From Bacteroidota bacterium (GTDB lineage: Bacteria; Bacteroidota; Bacteroidia; Bacteroidales; JAAUTT01), in NCBI GenBank assembly GCA_023429135.1, contig JAEYWD010000027.1:1-64000 (forward strand): a stretch of 64,000 bases of DNA, read 5' to 3'. Under the pieces are notes generated by a model. That model did not search any database. It was not told where the DNA came from and was given only the letters and a program-made list of their open reading frames with translations. The position numbers and the translations under genes are program-made. This document shows positions 1 through 8,895 of the stretch, piece after piece (the first letter of the stretch is position 1; each line of letters begins with the position of its first letter).

Positions 1-44
1 CCATTAGGTTTGTGCTTCCATTTTTTTAACTAAAAATTTGAGCT

Positions 45-1301
45 GTGGATATATTCGATAAAATTAAAAGTAACAAAGGCCCGCTTGGCCAATACCAAAA
101 AGATGCACAGGGCTATTTTATGTTTCCTAAACTTGAAGGTGAAATTAAACCCCATATGAAATTTCGCGGTAAAGAGGTTCTCACCTGGAGTTTGAACAAT
201 TACCTTGGTTTAGCTAACCATCCCGAAGTTAGAAAGGCAGATGCAGACTCTGCAAAAGAATGGGGATTAGGATACCCGATGGGAGCCCGCATGATGTCGG
301 GTCACACAAGTATTCACGAAGAACTGGAACGCCAGCTTGCAGCCTTTGAACGTAAAGAAGATGCATACTTGCTTAACTTTGGTTACCAGGGTATGGTTTC
401 GATTATCGATACCCTTGTAAGCCGTCACGATGTTATTGTTTACGATTCGGAATCGCATGCATGTATCATGGATGGAATCTTTTTGCACAAGGCAAAAGGC
501 GGTAAAAGTTTTGTTTTCCCACACAATTCAATTGATAAATGCGAGAAAATGCTTGGTTTCGCCAAAAAGATTGTTGAAGAAACTGGTGGCGGTATCATGG
601 TAATTACGGAAGGTGTGTTTGGTATGTCGGGCGACCTTGGTAAAATTGACAAGATTGTTGAGCTGAAAAAGAAATTTGATTTCCGCTTATTAATTGACGA
701 TGCTCACGGTTTTGGAACCATGGGTGCAACAGGGGCCGGTACTGCCGAGCATTTTGGTGTTCAGGACCAGGTTGACCTATATTTTGGAACATTTGCAAAA
801 GCAATGGCCGGAATAGGCGGATTTGTAGCAGGACCAGAAGCTGTAATAGATTATCTCCGTTACAACATGCGTTCGCAGATTTTTGCCAAATCGCTTCCAA
901 TGCCGATAGTAATTGGTTCTTTGAAACGTTTGGAGTTAATTAAAACAAAACCTGAGCTTCGCGAAAACCTTTGGAAAATTGTTAAAGCATTACAAACCGG
1001 TTTAAAAGCCCGTGGCTTTGACCTTGGAAATTCCGAATCGCCTGTTACTCCGGTATTCCTCAATGGTTCGGTTCCCGAAGCAACCAATATTGTATTCGAT
1101 CTCCGCGAAAACTATAAGATTTTCTGTTCTATTGTAGTTTATCCTGTGGTTCCGAAAGGTGTGATTATGTTACGTGTTATTCCAACTGCCGTTCACACGC
1201 TGGAAAATGTGGAATACACACTGAATGCATTCTCAGAAATAAAAGAAAAACTTGCCGCAGGTAAGTATCAGGCTGATGCTATTGCTCCGGTAGGAAATTA
1301 A
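45..1301 (+). CDS. Serine palmitoyltransferase-like PLP enzyme (alpha-oxoamine synthase)
   Basis: A 418-residue alpha-oxoamine synthase of fold-type I, which condenses an amino acid with an acyl-CoA. Visible active-site residues are H138 (SESHAC), D218 and H221 (IDDAHGFG) and the PLP lysine K252 in GTFAKAMAGIGG. Members of this family at this length in Bacteroidota are usually serine palmitoyltransferases, making 3-ketosphinganine for sphingolipids; KBL (2-amino-3-ketobutyrate CoA ligase) or BioF are alternatives. The start is GTG at 45, with the reading frame beginning DIFDKIKSN; no Shine-Dalgarno sequence is visible. It is followed by a strong hairpin terminator and is monocistronic as far as the window shows. 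Family assignment is firm; the acyl-CoA and amino acid substrates are inferred. Confidence 0.88.
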   Translation: MDIFDKIKSNKGPLGQYQKDAQGYFMFPKLEGEIKPHMKFRGKEVLTWSLNNYLGLANHPEVRKADADSAKEWGLGYPMGARMMSGHTSIHEELERQLAAFERKEDAYLLNFGYQGMVSIIDTLVSRHDVIVYDSESHACIMDGIFLHKAKGGKSFVFPHNSIDKCEKMLGFAKKIVEETGGGIMVITEGVFGMSGDLGKIDKIVELKKKFDFRLLIDDAHGFGTMGATGAGTAEHFGVQDQVDLYFGTFAKAMAGIGGFVAGPEAVIDYLRYNMRSQIFAKSLPMPIVIGSLKRLELIKTKPELRENLWKIVKALQTGLKARGFDLGNSESPVTPVFLNGSVPEATNIVFDLRENYKIFCSIVVYPVVPKGVIMLRVIPTAVHTLENVEYTLNAFSEIKEKLAAGKYQADAIAPVGN

Positions 1302-1318
1302 ATTATAAAAATGAAAAT

Positions 1319-1351
1319 GAAAAAGCGCTCCATCAAACGGGCGCTTTTTTT
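1319..1351. terminator. Bidirectional intrinsic terminator
   Basis: AAAAGCGCTC and GGGCGCTTTT form a 10-bp stem (one G-T wobble) with an 8-nt loop, flanked by an A-run on the left and a T-run on the right. It lies between two convergent genes and overlaps the last codons of the minus-strand SDR gene. Confidence 0.85.
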
Positions 1352-2271
1352 GTTCCTGCAGCTATCATCTGCTTTATTCCTTGCGTATAAGTTGTCGGCT
1401 TGAAACTAAACTTCCTTTCAAACTTAGAGGAGTCAAATAAATAATCACGATTGTACTGATACATCATTTCTGGCAATTCTTTCATCATTGGAATAAATAT
1501 CCCTAACAGCTTTACCATCCAGAGCGGTACTACCGATAACTTGTCGGGAGACTTGGTTTCGGAGGCGAATATGCTTGTATACTGATTTCCGGTAAGCGCA
1601 TGAATATCGGTTGGCAAATGCCATACCTGATTATAGGCTTCCGGGGTATTACCCAGCAGAGCGGTGGCTTTAGCCGCATCAGGAGTATAGGTGAAACAAT
1701 GCTTTGCATCGGGATCGCCCATCCAGTTGGGCGTTTTACCTTTTATAATATTTGAATATACCAGAATATGAAATAAGCTGTTTTTACAATGCGGCCCGTA
1801 AAAATCGGCCGAACGTGCAATTAAGGCAGTTAACTGACCTGTACGAATTTCCTTTAAAATCATTTCAGCAATTTCTTTTCTCACCAGTCCTTTCTTGCTG
1901 GGTGGATTAACCGGTGAATCTTCCGTCATATGAAGCACCGCATTTTTCTCGTACATATAAACGTTATCGAAGAATACAAGCTTAGCCTTATGCTTTTTGC
2001 ATGCATTAATAACCGATCGCATCAAAGCTGGCCACTGTTCACGCCATTTCTTAATATTATATTCAAGGCCTACCACCAGGTAAACAACCTCCGAACCTTC
2101 CACAGCTTTTTCCACCATGTCGTTTTTTGTAAGATCGGCAGGAAAAAGTTCATCCTCAGGATTTATTTTCTGTGGATTCCGGCTTACCAACCGGATTTTG
2201 GAAGTATATGCCAATAGTTCTTTTGCCAACAATGATCCTATTGTTCCACTGGCGCCTAAAATAGTTTGCAT
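1333..2271 (-). CDS. NAD(P)-dependent epimerase/dehydratase-like SDR protein
   Basis: An extended/atypical short-chain dehydrogenase of 312 residues. The Rossmann fingerprint is right at the N-terminus (GASGTIGSLLAKEL), so the ATG at 2271 is preferred over an upstream in-frame ATG at 2301 that would add ten residues ahead of the first beta strand. The middle contains RSADFYGPHCKNS, similar to the substrate-binding segment of NAD-dependent epimerases; I do not see a convincing canonical YxxxK catalytic pair. Substrate unknown. It stands alone, convergent with the upstream synthase gene, and its end lies inside a shared terminator. Confidence 0.8.
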   Translation of the reverse strand: MQTILGASGTIGSLLAKELLAYTSKIRLVSRNPQKINPEDELFPADLTKNDMVEKAVEGSEVVYLVVGLEYNIKKWREQWPALMRSVINACKKHKAKLVFFDNVYMYEKNAVLHMTEDSPVNPPSKKGLVRKEIAEMILKEIRTGQLTALIARSADFYGPHCKNSLFHILVYSNIIKGKTPNWMGDPDAKHCFTYTPDAAKATALLGNTPEAYNQVWHLPTDIHALTGNQYTSIFASETKSPDKLSVVPLWMVKLLGIFIPMMKELPEMMYQYNRDYLFDSSKFERKFSFKPTTYTQGIKQMIAAGTKKAPV

Positions 2272-2392
2272 AAACAAGGTTTTGATAAGATACTCAATCA
2301 AACACCAATAAATCAGATTTGTTTAAAAGTAAACCACGCAAAAACTTAAGCTTTGCGTGGTTACAACTCTAATCAAGTAATAATTCCCCAAC

Positions 2393-4387
2393 CTAAAATT
2401 CTTCAAACTGTTCATCGCCTGTTGTTTCCAATTTTATATTAATTCCTTTTTTGGGCAATGGTTTTCTTTGATATTTTGTATCCAGAAATTCTTTTCCTTT
2501 ACTTTTAATCTCTGGTTTTGCGGTGATCTTTATTTTATTGTCAGCGCGGGAAAGACCATCAATTTTGAAATAAAGAATCATTTCCTTGAGCTGCTCTGCC
2601 TGACTGGCAAGCTCCTCAGCGTTGGTAGCCAATTCTTCGCTTGCGGCAGCATTTTGCTGAGTAACAGTGTTTAGCTGCTGAATTGCACCATTTACCTGAT
2701 TTGAGCCATTGTTTTGCTCCAAACTGGATGCAGCAATTTCCTGGACCAGTTTATTAGTTTTATTTACTTCGGGTATCATATCATTCAGTTTGCTACCTGC
2801 CCCCTCTACAAGGTCCACACTTTGATGGGCAATTCGAACAATCTCATCTGCAGCAACTTTACTTCTCTCTGCAAGTTTTCGTACTTCTGAAGCGACCACG
2901 GCAAACCCTCTGCCGTGATCGCCAGCTCGTGCCGCCTCAACTGCAGCATTTAGAGCCAGAATATTGGTTTGAAATGCGATATCGTTGATAATATTTATTT
3001 TCTCCGAAATTGTTCTTGTGGCTTCCATAGCTTTCTTCGACCGATCGGCTACTTCTTCAATACCAGCAAGAGCTGTTAAAGAAATAGCTTCAGTAGTCCT
3101 TGCGTTTTCTGTGTTGAGGCTTATGTTACCAACCATTTCCTCCATTGTCGACGAAAGCTCTTCAACTGAAGATGCCTGTTCACTGGCTCCCTGCGATATG
3201 TGCTGGGAAGTGCTGCTTATTTGCTGACTGGCACTTGCAATACTGTTGGCTCCGGTAATAATATCGCGAACAATTTCTCGCAGCTTTACCGACATGTTAT
3301 TTAATGCATGTACCAATTCACCAACTTCATCTTTTTGATTTAAAGAGATGGTTACATTAAGATCGCCATCAGCAATTTGTTTGGCAAGATTGACACCTTT
3401 TCGCAACCCCGATGCAATAACCCTGCTGATTTGAGTGATGATGAGTACAAAAATTGAAATGCCTATTAAGATGGCTATCAGAATGGCATTACGAACACTT
3501 CTAATGATATTAAACAGCTCCTTTTCATAGATGGATACTGAAACGAAGCTCTCAATGGCAGGAATATATTTAAAATACTGATATTTAGTTTTACCTTCCC
3601 ATGAATAACGGGTTTTGTATTCGCCGGGCTTAGCTGATATTAATTGCCTGAAAAATTCTTCGTTTGCAAAATTCTTACCTTCATTTTTCGGGTGGATGAC
3701 AAAAGTACCATCTTTGTCGACAACAAACGGATAGCCCGATTCAAAATATTTCTTTTCTTCAAAAACATCCTTGAGATATAATAAATCCTTCTCTGGCACC
3801 CCAACACCAATGATACCAATTATTTCTTCGTTATACTTCAAAGGAGCATACGAAGTAAGAAACCATGAATTTACCACCATTGCTCTCCCGGTATATTGAT
3901 TACCCTGTTCGATGGTTTTAACCACATCGGAATTGCTCTCAAGTTGTGTACCGGTTTCACGTTTGCCCGACGAATTTTTAACTGAAGTGCTTACCCGTGT
4001 ATAATTTCCATCTGCTTTTATAAATATTGAAACAGATACTCCCGTAAGGCTGGTAACTTCATCCACAAAATCTGAACTCCCGGAAAGTATTTTATCATTA
4101 ATTTTCCAGCCTTCTCCATCGGGGTTTATACCACCATCACGGTTTAACATTGATAAAGCGAAAGCAAGCGACTTTTTCACATTTTCCTGATTACGCTTTA
4201 AATCCAATTCTATTAGTTTCGAAAGGTCAGCTACCTGCTCATTCATGCGCAAATCGGTATCTGAAATTATCTTCTTTCTTTGAAGGTTAATAGTGTAAAT
4301 CCCTATAGAAGAGATTATCAGGATCATTATCAGGCTTAAAATAATATTAAGCCGCAGACCTATTTTCATGTTGTTTAGAAGTTTCAT
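2393..4387 (-). CDS. Methyl-accepting chemotaxis protein with Cache sensor
   Basis: A 664-residue transducer. In order: an N-terminal transmembrane segment (about residues 14-32), a roughly 260-residue extracytoplasmic sensor with Cache character (SFVDEVTSLTGVSVSIF, PFVVDKDGTFVIHP), a second transmembrane segment near residue 300, a HAMP region (RKGVNLAKQIADGDLNV), and the cytoplasmic signalling domain with the conserved hairpin tip (FQTNILALNAAVEAARAG). Cache domains usually bind small organic acids, amino acids or amines; the ligand cannot be read here. No cheA or cheW lies nearby; the neighbours are response regulators and a histidine kinase on the same strand, so it may feed a non-flagellar output or a distant chemotaxis core. 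Confidence 0.92.
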   Translation of the reverse strand: MKLLNNMKIGLRLNIILSLIMILIISSIGIYTINLQRKKIISDTDLRMNEQVADLSKLIELDLKRNQENVKKSLAFALSMLNRDGGINPDGEGWKINDKILSGSSDFVDEVTSLTGVSVSIFIKADGNYTRVSTSVKNSSGKRETGTQLESNSDVVKTIEQGNQYTGRAMVVNSWFLTSYAPLKYNEEIIGIIGVGVPEKDLLYLKDVFEEKKYFESGYPFVVDKDGTFVIHPKNEGKNFANEEFFRQLISAKPGEYKTRYSWEGKTKYQYFKYIPAIESFVSVSIYEKELFNIIRSVRNAILIAILIGISIFVLIITQISRVIASGLRKGVNLAKQIADGDLNVTISLNQKDEVGELVHALNNMSVKLREIVRDIITGANSIASASQQISSTSQHISQGASEQASSVEELSSTMEEMVGNISLNTENARTTEAISLTALAGIEEVADRSKKAMEATRTISEKINIINDIAFQTNILALNAAVEAARAGDHGRGFAVVASEVRKLAERSKVAADEIVRIAHQSVDLVEGAGSKLNDMIPEVNKTNKLVQEIAASSLEQNNGSNQVNGAIQQLNTVTQQNAAASEELATNAEELASQAEQLKEMILYFKIDGLSRADNKIKITAKPEIKSKGKEFLDTKYQRKPLPKKGINIKLETTGDEQFEEF

Positions 4388-4423
4388 TGGTTTAGGTTTT
4401 AAATTAATAAAATGAAAGGGCTT

Positions 4424-4822
4424 CTAAGTTCTTATACTATCCGGCACATAAAATTTCCCTTCAACAACACAGTGAATTGCTTTTTTAAGTTCGGTGTATA
4501 TATTTTGTTTGTTAATGTATCCTTTGAATCCTGATTCGAAAAGCTTACTCAGGTAAATTTTTTCTTCAAAACTGGTGATGGCAATAATCTTTTTCAGATT
4601 TGAGTCCGGATCTTTCAAAACAGCATCAATTCCATTAAGAACCGGCATTTCAATATCCATCAAAATAACATCAGCAAGATGTTTATTTGGAAGCTTCAGA
4701 AAATCCGCACCATTGGAAGCTTCAGCAATCACATGGTAACTAAGTATTTTTTCAAGATAGAATCTTAAGCCCTCCCTAAACATCGCTGAATCGTCCACCA
4801 CAATTACTTTGATCAGGCTCAT
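4424..4822 (-). CDS. Single-domain response regulator (REC only)
   Basis: A 132-residue receiver domain with no output domain. The acidic pocket (VVDDS near residues 8-12), the phospho-acceptor D56 (DVILMDIEMP) and the switch residues (ITSFEE) are visible; KGYINKQ carries the conserved lysine region. It is clearly related to the receiver half of the adjacent LuxR-type regulator (same DxxLMDIxMPxxxGIDA core), so it probably arose by duplication and loss of the helix-turn-helix. It sits 36 bp upstream of the chemoreceptor gene in the same direction. Possible roles are phosphate sink or CheY-like protein interaction; not resolvable from sequence. Confidence 0.85.
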   Translation of the reverse strand: MSLIKVIVVDDSAMFREGLRFYLEKILSYHVIAEASNGADFLKLPNKHLADVILMDIEMPVLNGIDAVLKDPDSNLKKIIAITSFEEKIYLSKLFESGFKGYINKQNIYTELKKAIHCVVEGKFYVPDSIRT

Positions 4823-4923
4823 GCTTTTTTATTTCAAAAGTAGCTGAAATAAATAGGGCATAAGAGAGGTAAATACTTTAAACAACTAGGGGATTTACCT
4901 CATTTATAATCCGGGAGATTATA

Positions 4924-5574
4924 TCAGAATTCGATTAGATTATGTTTTATCGCAAACATTACCAGGTTCGCCGAATTACGCGACGATGTTTTGGACAGCA
5001 AGTTTGTGCGATGATTATCAACTGTTTTGGGACTGATGAAAAGCATTTCCGATATCTCGTTGTTATTATATCCCTGACAAATGAATTTTAGAACTTCCTT
5101 CTCACGCCTGGATAGAGTAAGTTCAGGGTTAGCAAGGGAATCAGGACCAGATTGACCGAGTTTGATTATAATTTTCTGTAAAAGCTGAGGCGGAAAATAG
5201 TTTTCGCCATTCATAACCGTGTTTATCGCTTTCTCCAGTTCGTCTTTTCCCGACTTTTTCTGTACAAAACCCATGACACCAGCCTTTACCATTTTATAAT
5301 AATACAGATCGTCGCCATAACTGGAAAGAGCTATAATTTTAATTCCGGGACATTTTTTTAATGCTTGCTCCGATGCATCGATACCATCCATTTCGGGCAT
5401 CGAAATATCCATCAAAACTACATCGGGCTGCATATGAGTAAGTAAATTCAAAAATTCCTTACCATTCCCCGCTTCTCCTACAATTTGATAATTTAATACC
5501 TGCGAGAGAATGAATTTTAAACCATCCCGGAAGATTTCATGATCGTCGACCACACATATTTTCACTGAGCCCAT
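4924..5574 (-). CDS. NarL/FixJ-type response regulator (REC + LuxR HTH)
   Basis: A 216-residue regulator. The receiver domain covers about residues 1-120 with acidic pair D10/D11, phospho-acceptor D56 (DVVLMDISMPEMDG) and lysine in VQKKSGKDE. The C-terminal LuxR-type helix-turn-helix (LTLSRREKEVLKFICQGYNN, then EISEMLFISPKTVDNHR) spans about 150-212. It begins 38 bp downstream of the histidine kinase on the same strand, so it is the likely cognate partner. Target promoters are unknown. Confidence 0.92.
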   Translation of the reverse strand: MGSVKICVVDDHEIFRDGLKFILSQVLNYQIVGEAGNGKEFLNLLTHMQPDVVLMDISMPEMDGIDASEQALKKCPGIKIIALSSYGDDLYYYKMVKAGVMGFVQKKSGKDELEKAINTVMNGENYFPPQLLQKIIIKLGQSGPDSLANPELTLSRREKEVLKFICQGYNNNEISEMLFISPKTVDNHRTNLLSKTSSRNSANLVMFAIKHNLIEF

Positions 5575-5611
5575 AACAATTGGAAATTTTAACCAATCTC
5601 TTTAAATATAA

Positions 5612-7204
5612 CTATAATTCTTCGTTAAAAACAATTACCGCTTTAAAGCCTTTCCCCGGTTCAGAAAAAAAATCAATAGTACCGTGGAGGGACTGAACCC
5701 GGTTGATCATATTAAATAAACCCATTCCTTTTTTAAGATTTAAAGTTTCCCTGATATTAAGACCTATTCCGTTATCGGAATATATGAGCCTTATGCCATG
5801 ACTTTTATTGATAAGAATTTGAATGTCTCCGGCCCCGGAATGTTTTAGAGAATTATTGATAAGTTCGATAACTACCCTATACAATGTAACTTCCAGATTT
5901 TCCTCCATGCGCCCCTGCCAGTTTGCAACAAAATTGATCCTAACCCTGTTAAGGTCGTTAATTTTATCAACATAGGACTGAATTGCGGGTGTTAAACCAA
6001 AATTTTGAAGAATATGGGGACTCAGTTTATTGGAAATTTCTGAGATACACTGTATAGATTCGTTTATCGTAGATTCAACTTTGTATAAAATACTACCTCT
6101 AAGCTCCTCGTTGGTAAAGTCGCGTAAAGACTGTGTATAAAGTTTGGCTGTTGACAGGATTGGAGACACGCCATCGTGCAATTCTTTGGCAATACGGCTT
6201 CGTTCCATTTCCTCGGCCTGAATAACCGCATTGTAAATTTCCATCTGGTGGATTTTACGACGGGAAATATCACGTGCAACAGCAACATAAGCTTTCTGAC
6301 CTTCGAAGGTTATCATACGTATCCTCATTTCGAGGTGAAGTACCAATCCTCTTGCAATTACATTTTCCACCTCAAACATAATCGAATCCTGATGCTCCAG
6401 TTCTTTCAGATGACTATTTATAGTTTCGGTAAGTTTTGGTGGAAACTTCATATTAGCCGGTAACCTGTCGAATTCCTCACGGGATAATCCATAACGGTCC
6501 AAAACGGTTTGGTTAACTTCAAGCACTTCATCTTTGTCATTGAAAATAATCATCCCATCGCTTACCGAGTTAAAAATCATCTTAAACTTTTCCTCACTTT
6601 GCGAAAAAGCTTTTTGCGATTTTTTCAATTCGGATACATCGCGTATTGTGACCTGAATAAAATGAAATCCGCTAATGTTGAGCTGATTTAATGTGACTTC
6701 AGCAAAAAAAGGAAGTTTATCGGACCTAAAATATTCCCATTCACAATGCTGAGGTTTGGAACTCGATTTCTTAATCAATTCGAAGACGGTGTTAAAATTT
6801 TTCGAGTTTGAACTTAACTCCAGAAATGAACTTCCAATCAGATCGTATTTTCCACAATCAAAAATTTCGCAGGCTTTCAGGTTACAATCTATAATAAATT
6901 GTTCTTTTAATAACAAAATAGCATCATTTGCATTTTCAAACAGTAGTTGAAACTTTTTCTCTTCTTCAAGAATAAGATCTGCAAATTGTTTTTTCACAAA
7001 TAATTCGCGCGAAAGCAGATAGTAAATAATTCCACTTGACAAAAGAGCAAAAAGCAATAACCCTGTGAAATGAAAATGGCTTAATTGCCACCTTAAAACA
7101 ATATTGATAATAAGATCTACCAGAATAATGATACCAAATGTGATCACAAAAAAATACAAGCTTATCTTTAAAGCTTTTAAATGGAATTTTCCAATTTTAA
7201 CCAT
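5612..7204 (-). CDS. PAS-domain sensor histidine kinase (HisKA_3 type)
   Basis: A 530-residue kinase: two transmembrane segments (about residues 12-36 and 46-64), two PAS domains (about 82-195 and 203-315), a HisKA_3 dimerisation/phosphoacceptor region with H343 in RIAKELHDGVSP, and a HATPase domain with N-box (ELINNSLKHSG) and G-boxes (DNGIGLN, KKGMGLFNM). HisKA_3 kinases pair with NarL/FixJ regulators, which matches the gene immediately downstream. The short loop between membrane helices means sensing is probably by the cytoplasmic PAS domains. It is the first gene of the minus-strand signalling cluster and divergent from the menaquinone operon. Confidence 0.92.
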   Translation of the reverse strand: MVKIGKFHLKALKISLYFFVITFGIIILVDLIINIVLRWQLSHFHFTGLLLFALLSSGIIYYLLSRELFVKKQFADLILEEEKKFQLLFENANDAILLLKEQFIIDCNLKACEIFDCGKYDLIGSSFLELSSNSKNFNTVFELIKKSSSKPQHCEWEYFRSDKLPFFAEVTLNQLNISGFHFIQVTIRDVSELKKSQKAFSQSEEKFKMIFNSVSDGMIIFNDKDEVLEVNQTVLDRYGLSREEFDRLPANMKFPPKLTETINSHLKELEHQDSIMFEVENVIARGLVLHLEMRIRMITFEGQKAYVAVARDISRRKIHQMEIYNAVIQAEEMERSRIAKELHDGVSPILSTAKLYTQSLRDFTNEELRGSILYKVESTINESIQCISEISNKLSPHILQNFGLTPAIQSYVDKINDLNRVRINFVANWQGRMEENLEVTLYRVVIELINNSLKHSGAGDIQILINKSHGIRLIYSDNGIGLNIRETLNLKKGMGLFNMINRVQSLHGTIDFFSEPGKGFKAVIVFNEEL

Positions 7205-7334
7205 TAATTTTATTCATTGAATTTCTAATTTACAAAATAAATAGTGATTTTTAAGGCCTTTTTTGAAATGTGTTTTATAAGAAGGTCCGCGTTAATATAT
7301 TTTTTGGCGTAATGACCTTAATCATAATAAAAAG

Positions 7335-7748
7335 ATGAATAATTCCGGAATTTTGGAAGAACTGAATGAGAGTTGCAGAAATACACTTGTATCGAACCTG
7401 GGGATTGTGTTTACTGAAATCTCGGAAGACAAAATTGTGGCCACCATGCCGGTGGATAACCGAACCATACAACCCATGAAGATACTTCATGGAGGAGCCA
7501 TTATGGCGCTGGCCGAGACATTAGGAGGAGCAGGTTCCTATGCTTTGATTGACAGAAGCAAATTTTATGCTGTGGGTTTGGAAATAAATGCCAACCATGT
7601 ATCGAGTGCAACCTCCGACATGGTAACCGGTACAGGCAGGTTGCTTCATAAAGGTAAAAGAACCCATGTTTGGGAAATTCTTGTTAAAGACAAGGATGGC
7701 ACTCTTTTATCGGCAGGTCGCATAACTAATATGATATTAGAGAAGTAA
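7335..7748 (+). CDS. menI: Hotdog-fold thioesterase, probable DHNA-CoA thioesterase
   Basis: A 137-residue PaaI/4-HBT-type hotdog protein. The helix motif HGGAIMALAETLGGAGS contains the catalytic acidic residue position (E in LAETLGG) typical of DHNA-CoA and 4-hydroxybenzoyl-CoA thioesterases. It is the first gene of the menaquinone cluster and ends 4 bp before menF, so hydrolysis of 1,4-dihydroxy-2-naphthoyl-CoA (product of MenB, also in this operon) is the natural role. Substrate assignment rests on context; the fold assignment is firm. Confidence 0.82.
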   Translation: MNNSGILEELNESCRNTLVSNLGIVFTEISEDKIVATMPVDNRTIQPMKILHGGAIMALAETLGGAGSYALIDRSKFYAVGLEINANHVSSATSDMVTGTGRLLHKGKRTHVWEILVKDKDGTLLSAGRITNMILEK

Positions 7749-7752
7749 GAAG

Positions 7753-8895
7753 ATGAAAGTTTCTGTTGCCGATCCTATATACACACTTCAAAATAAATGC
7801 CTCCTGGGTAACATACCTTTTGTAACCTACTGCTTACCTAAACAAAAGGAGATTGTCACCATGGTTCAGTATCGCAGCGAGCCAATCAAACTGGAATCGT
7901 TAAAACAGATTAACAAGAAAAAAGGATTTGTAATAGCACCTTTTAACGAAAACGAAGATTTTCCGGTCTATTTTCTGGAACCGGATATTACTATAAACGG
8001 GTTAAATGTAGACGAAAAAGTATTTGATGAAATTAAATCAGCTACTCTCTCCGCAGCAAACACGCAAGGAACAAAGGACTATTATGTTGCGGGGAAGGAT
8101 GAGTTTATGGACCAGGTAAATCAAATTACCTTAACCCTAAAGCAGAAAGCCAAAGCTATAGATAAGGTTGTTCTTTCAAGAATACAGCTCGTAAATAATG
8201 ATAATAAAACAGAGGCTCTTGAGATATTTTACGCCTTATGCGCCAAGTACCCCCGGGCATTCAAATATATTTTCAATATTCCCGGAGCCGGATGCTGGCT
8301 GGGAGCTACACCGGAGCCTTTAGTAGAAATAAGCAATGACCAGGTACAAACGGTTTCGCTTGCCGGAACCCAGAACTTAAACGGCATTACTGCCGAAAAA
8401 GTGAAGTGGCAATCGAAAGAACTTGAGGAACAAAAGTTTGTAACCGATTTTATCGAAAACAAGATCCTGAAATTTGGTATTACCGAATACGAAAAGCAGG
8501 GCCCTATGAACCAGCAGGCTGCAAATCTGGTACATCTTAAATCGGTATTTACCTTCAACAAACAAAACCTGAAAGGTAAAACAGGAGAATTTATCGCAGT
8601 TCTGCATCCAACACCTTCCGTTTGCGGATTACCCCGCCGGAAAGCCTACGATTACATTACCAAACTGGAACATCATAACCGCGAATATTATACCGGTTTT
8701 TTAGGTCCGGTGAACATTGATGATTCTACCCATGTTTTTGTTAATTTGCGTTGCATGAAAATGCTTACCGATAAATTTGCTTTATTTGTAGGGGCAGGCA
8801 TTACCATTGGTTCCGATCCCGAAAGCGAATGGGAGGAAACCAACCAGAAAATGATGACCATGCTGAACGTTATTAATAGTTTGAACTGTAAATGA
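7753..8895 (+). CDS. menF: Isochorismate synthase
   Basis: A 380-residue chorismate-utilising enzyme that isomerises chorismate to isochorismate, the entry step of the classical menaquinone pathway. Family motifs are visible in order: IDKVVLSRIQ, GCWLGATPEPLVEI, SLAGTQ, HPTPSVCGLPRRKA, FLGPVN and the Mg-binding end VGAGITIGSDPESEWEET. Its stop codon overlaps the menD start by 4 nt (ATGA), consistent with translational coupling. A salicylate synthase or EntC function is unlikely given the neighbouring menD/B/A/C/E. Confidence 0.93.
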   Translation: MKVSVADPIYTLQNKCLLGNIPFVTYCLPKQKEIVTMVQYRSEPIKLESLKQINKKKGFVIAPFNENEDFPVYFLEPDITINGLNVDEKVFDEIKSATLSAANTQGTKDYYVAGKDEFMDQVNQITLTLKQKAKAIDKVVLSRIQLVNNDNKTEALEIFYALCAKYPRAFKYIFNIPGAGCWLGATPEPLVEISNDQVQTVSLAGTQNLNGITAEKVKWQSKELEEQKFVTDFIENKILKFGITEYEKQGPMNQQAANLVHLKSVFTFNKQNLKGKTGEFIAVLHPTPSVCGLPRRKAYDYITKLEHHNREYYTGFLGPVNIDDSTHVFVNLRCMKMLTDKFALFVGAGITIGSDPESEWEETNQKMMTMLNVINSLNCK

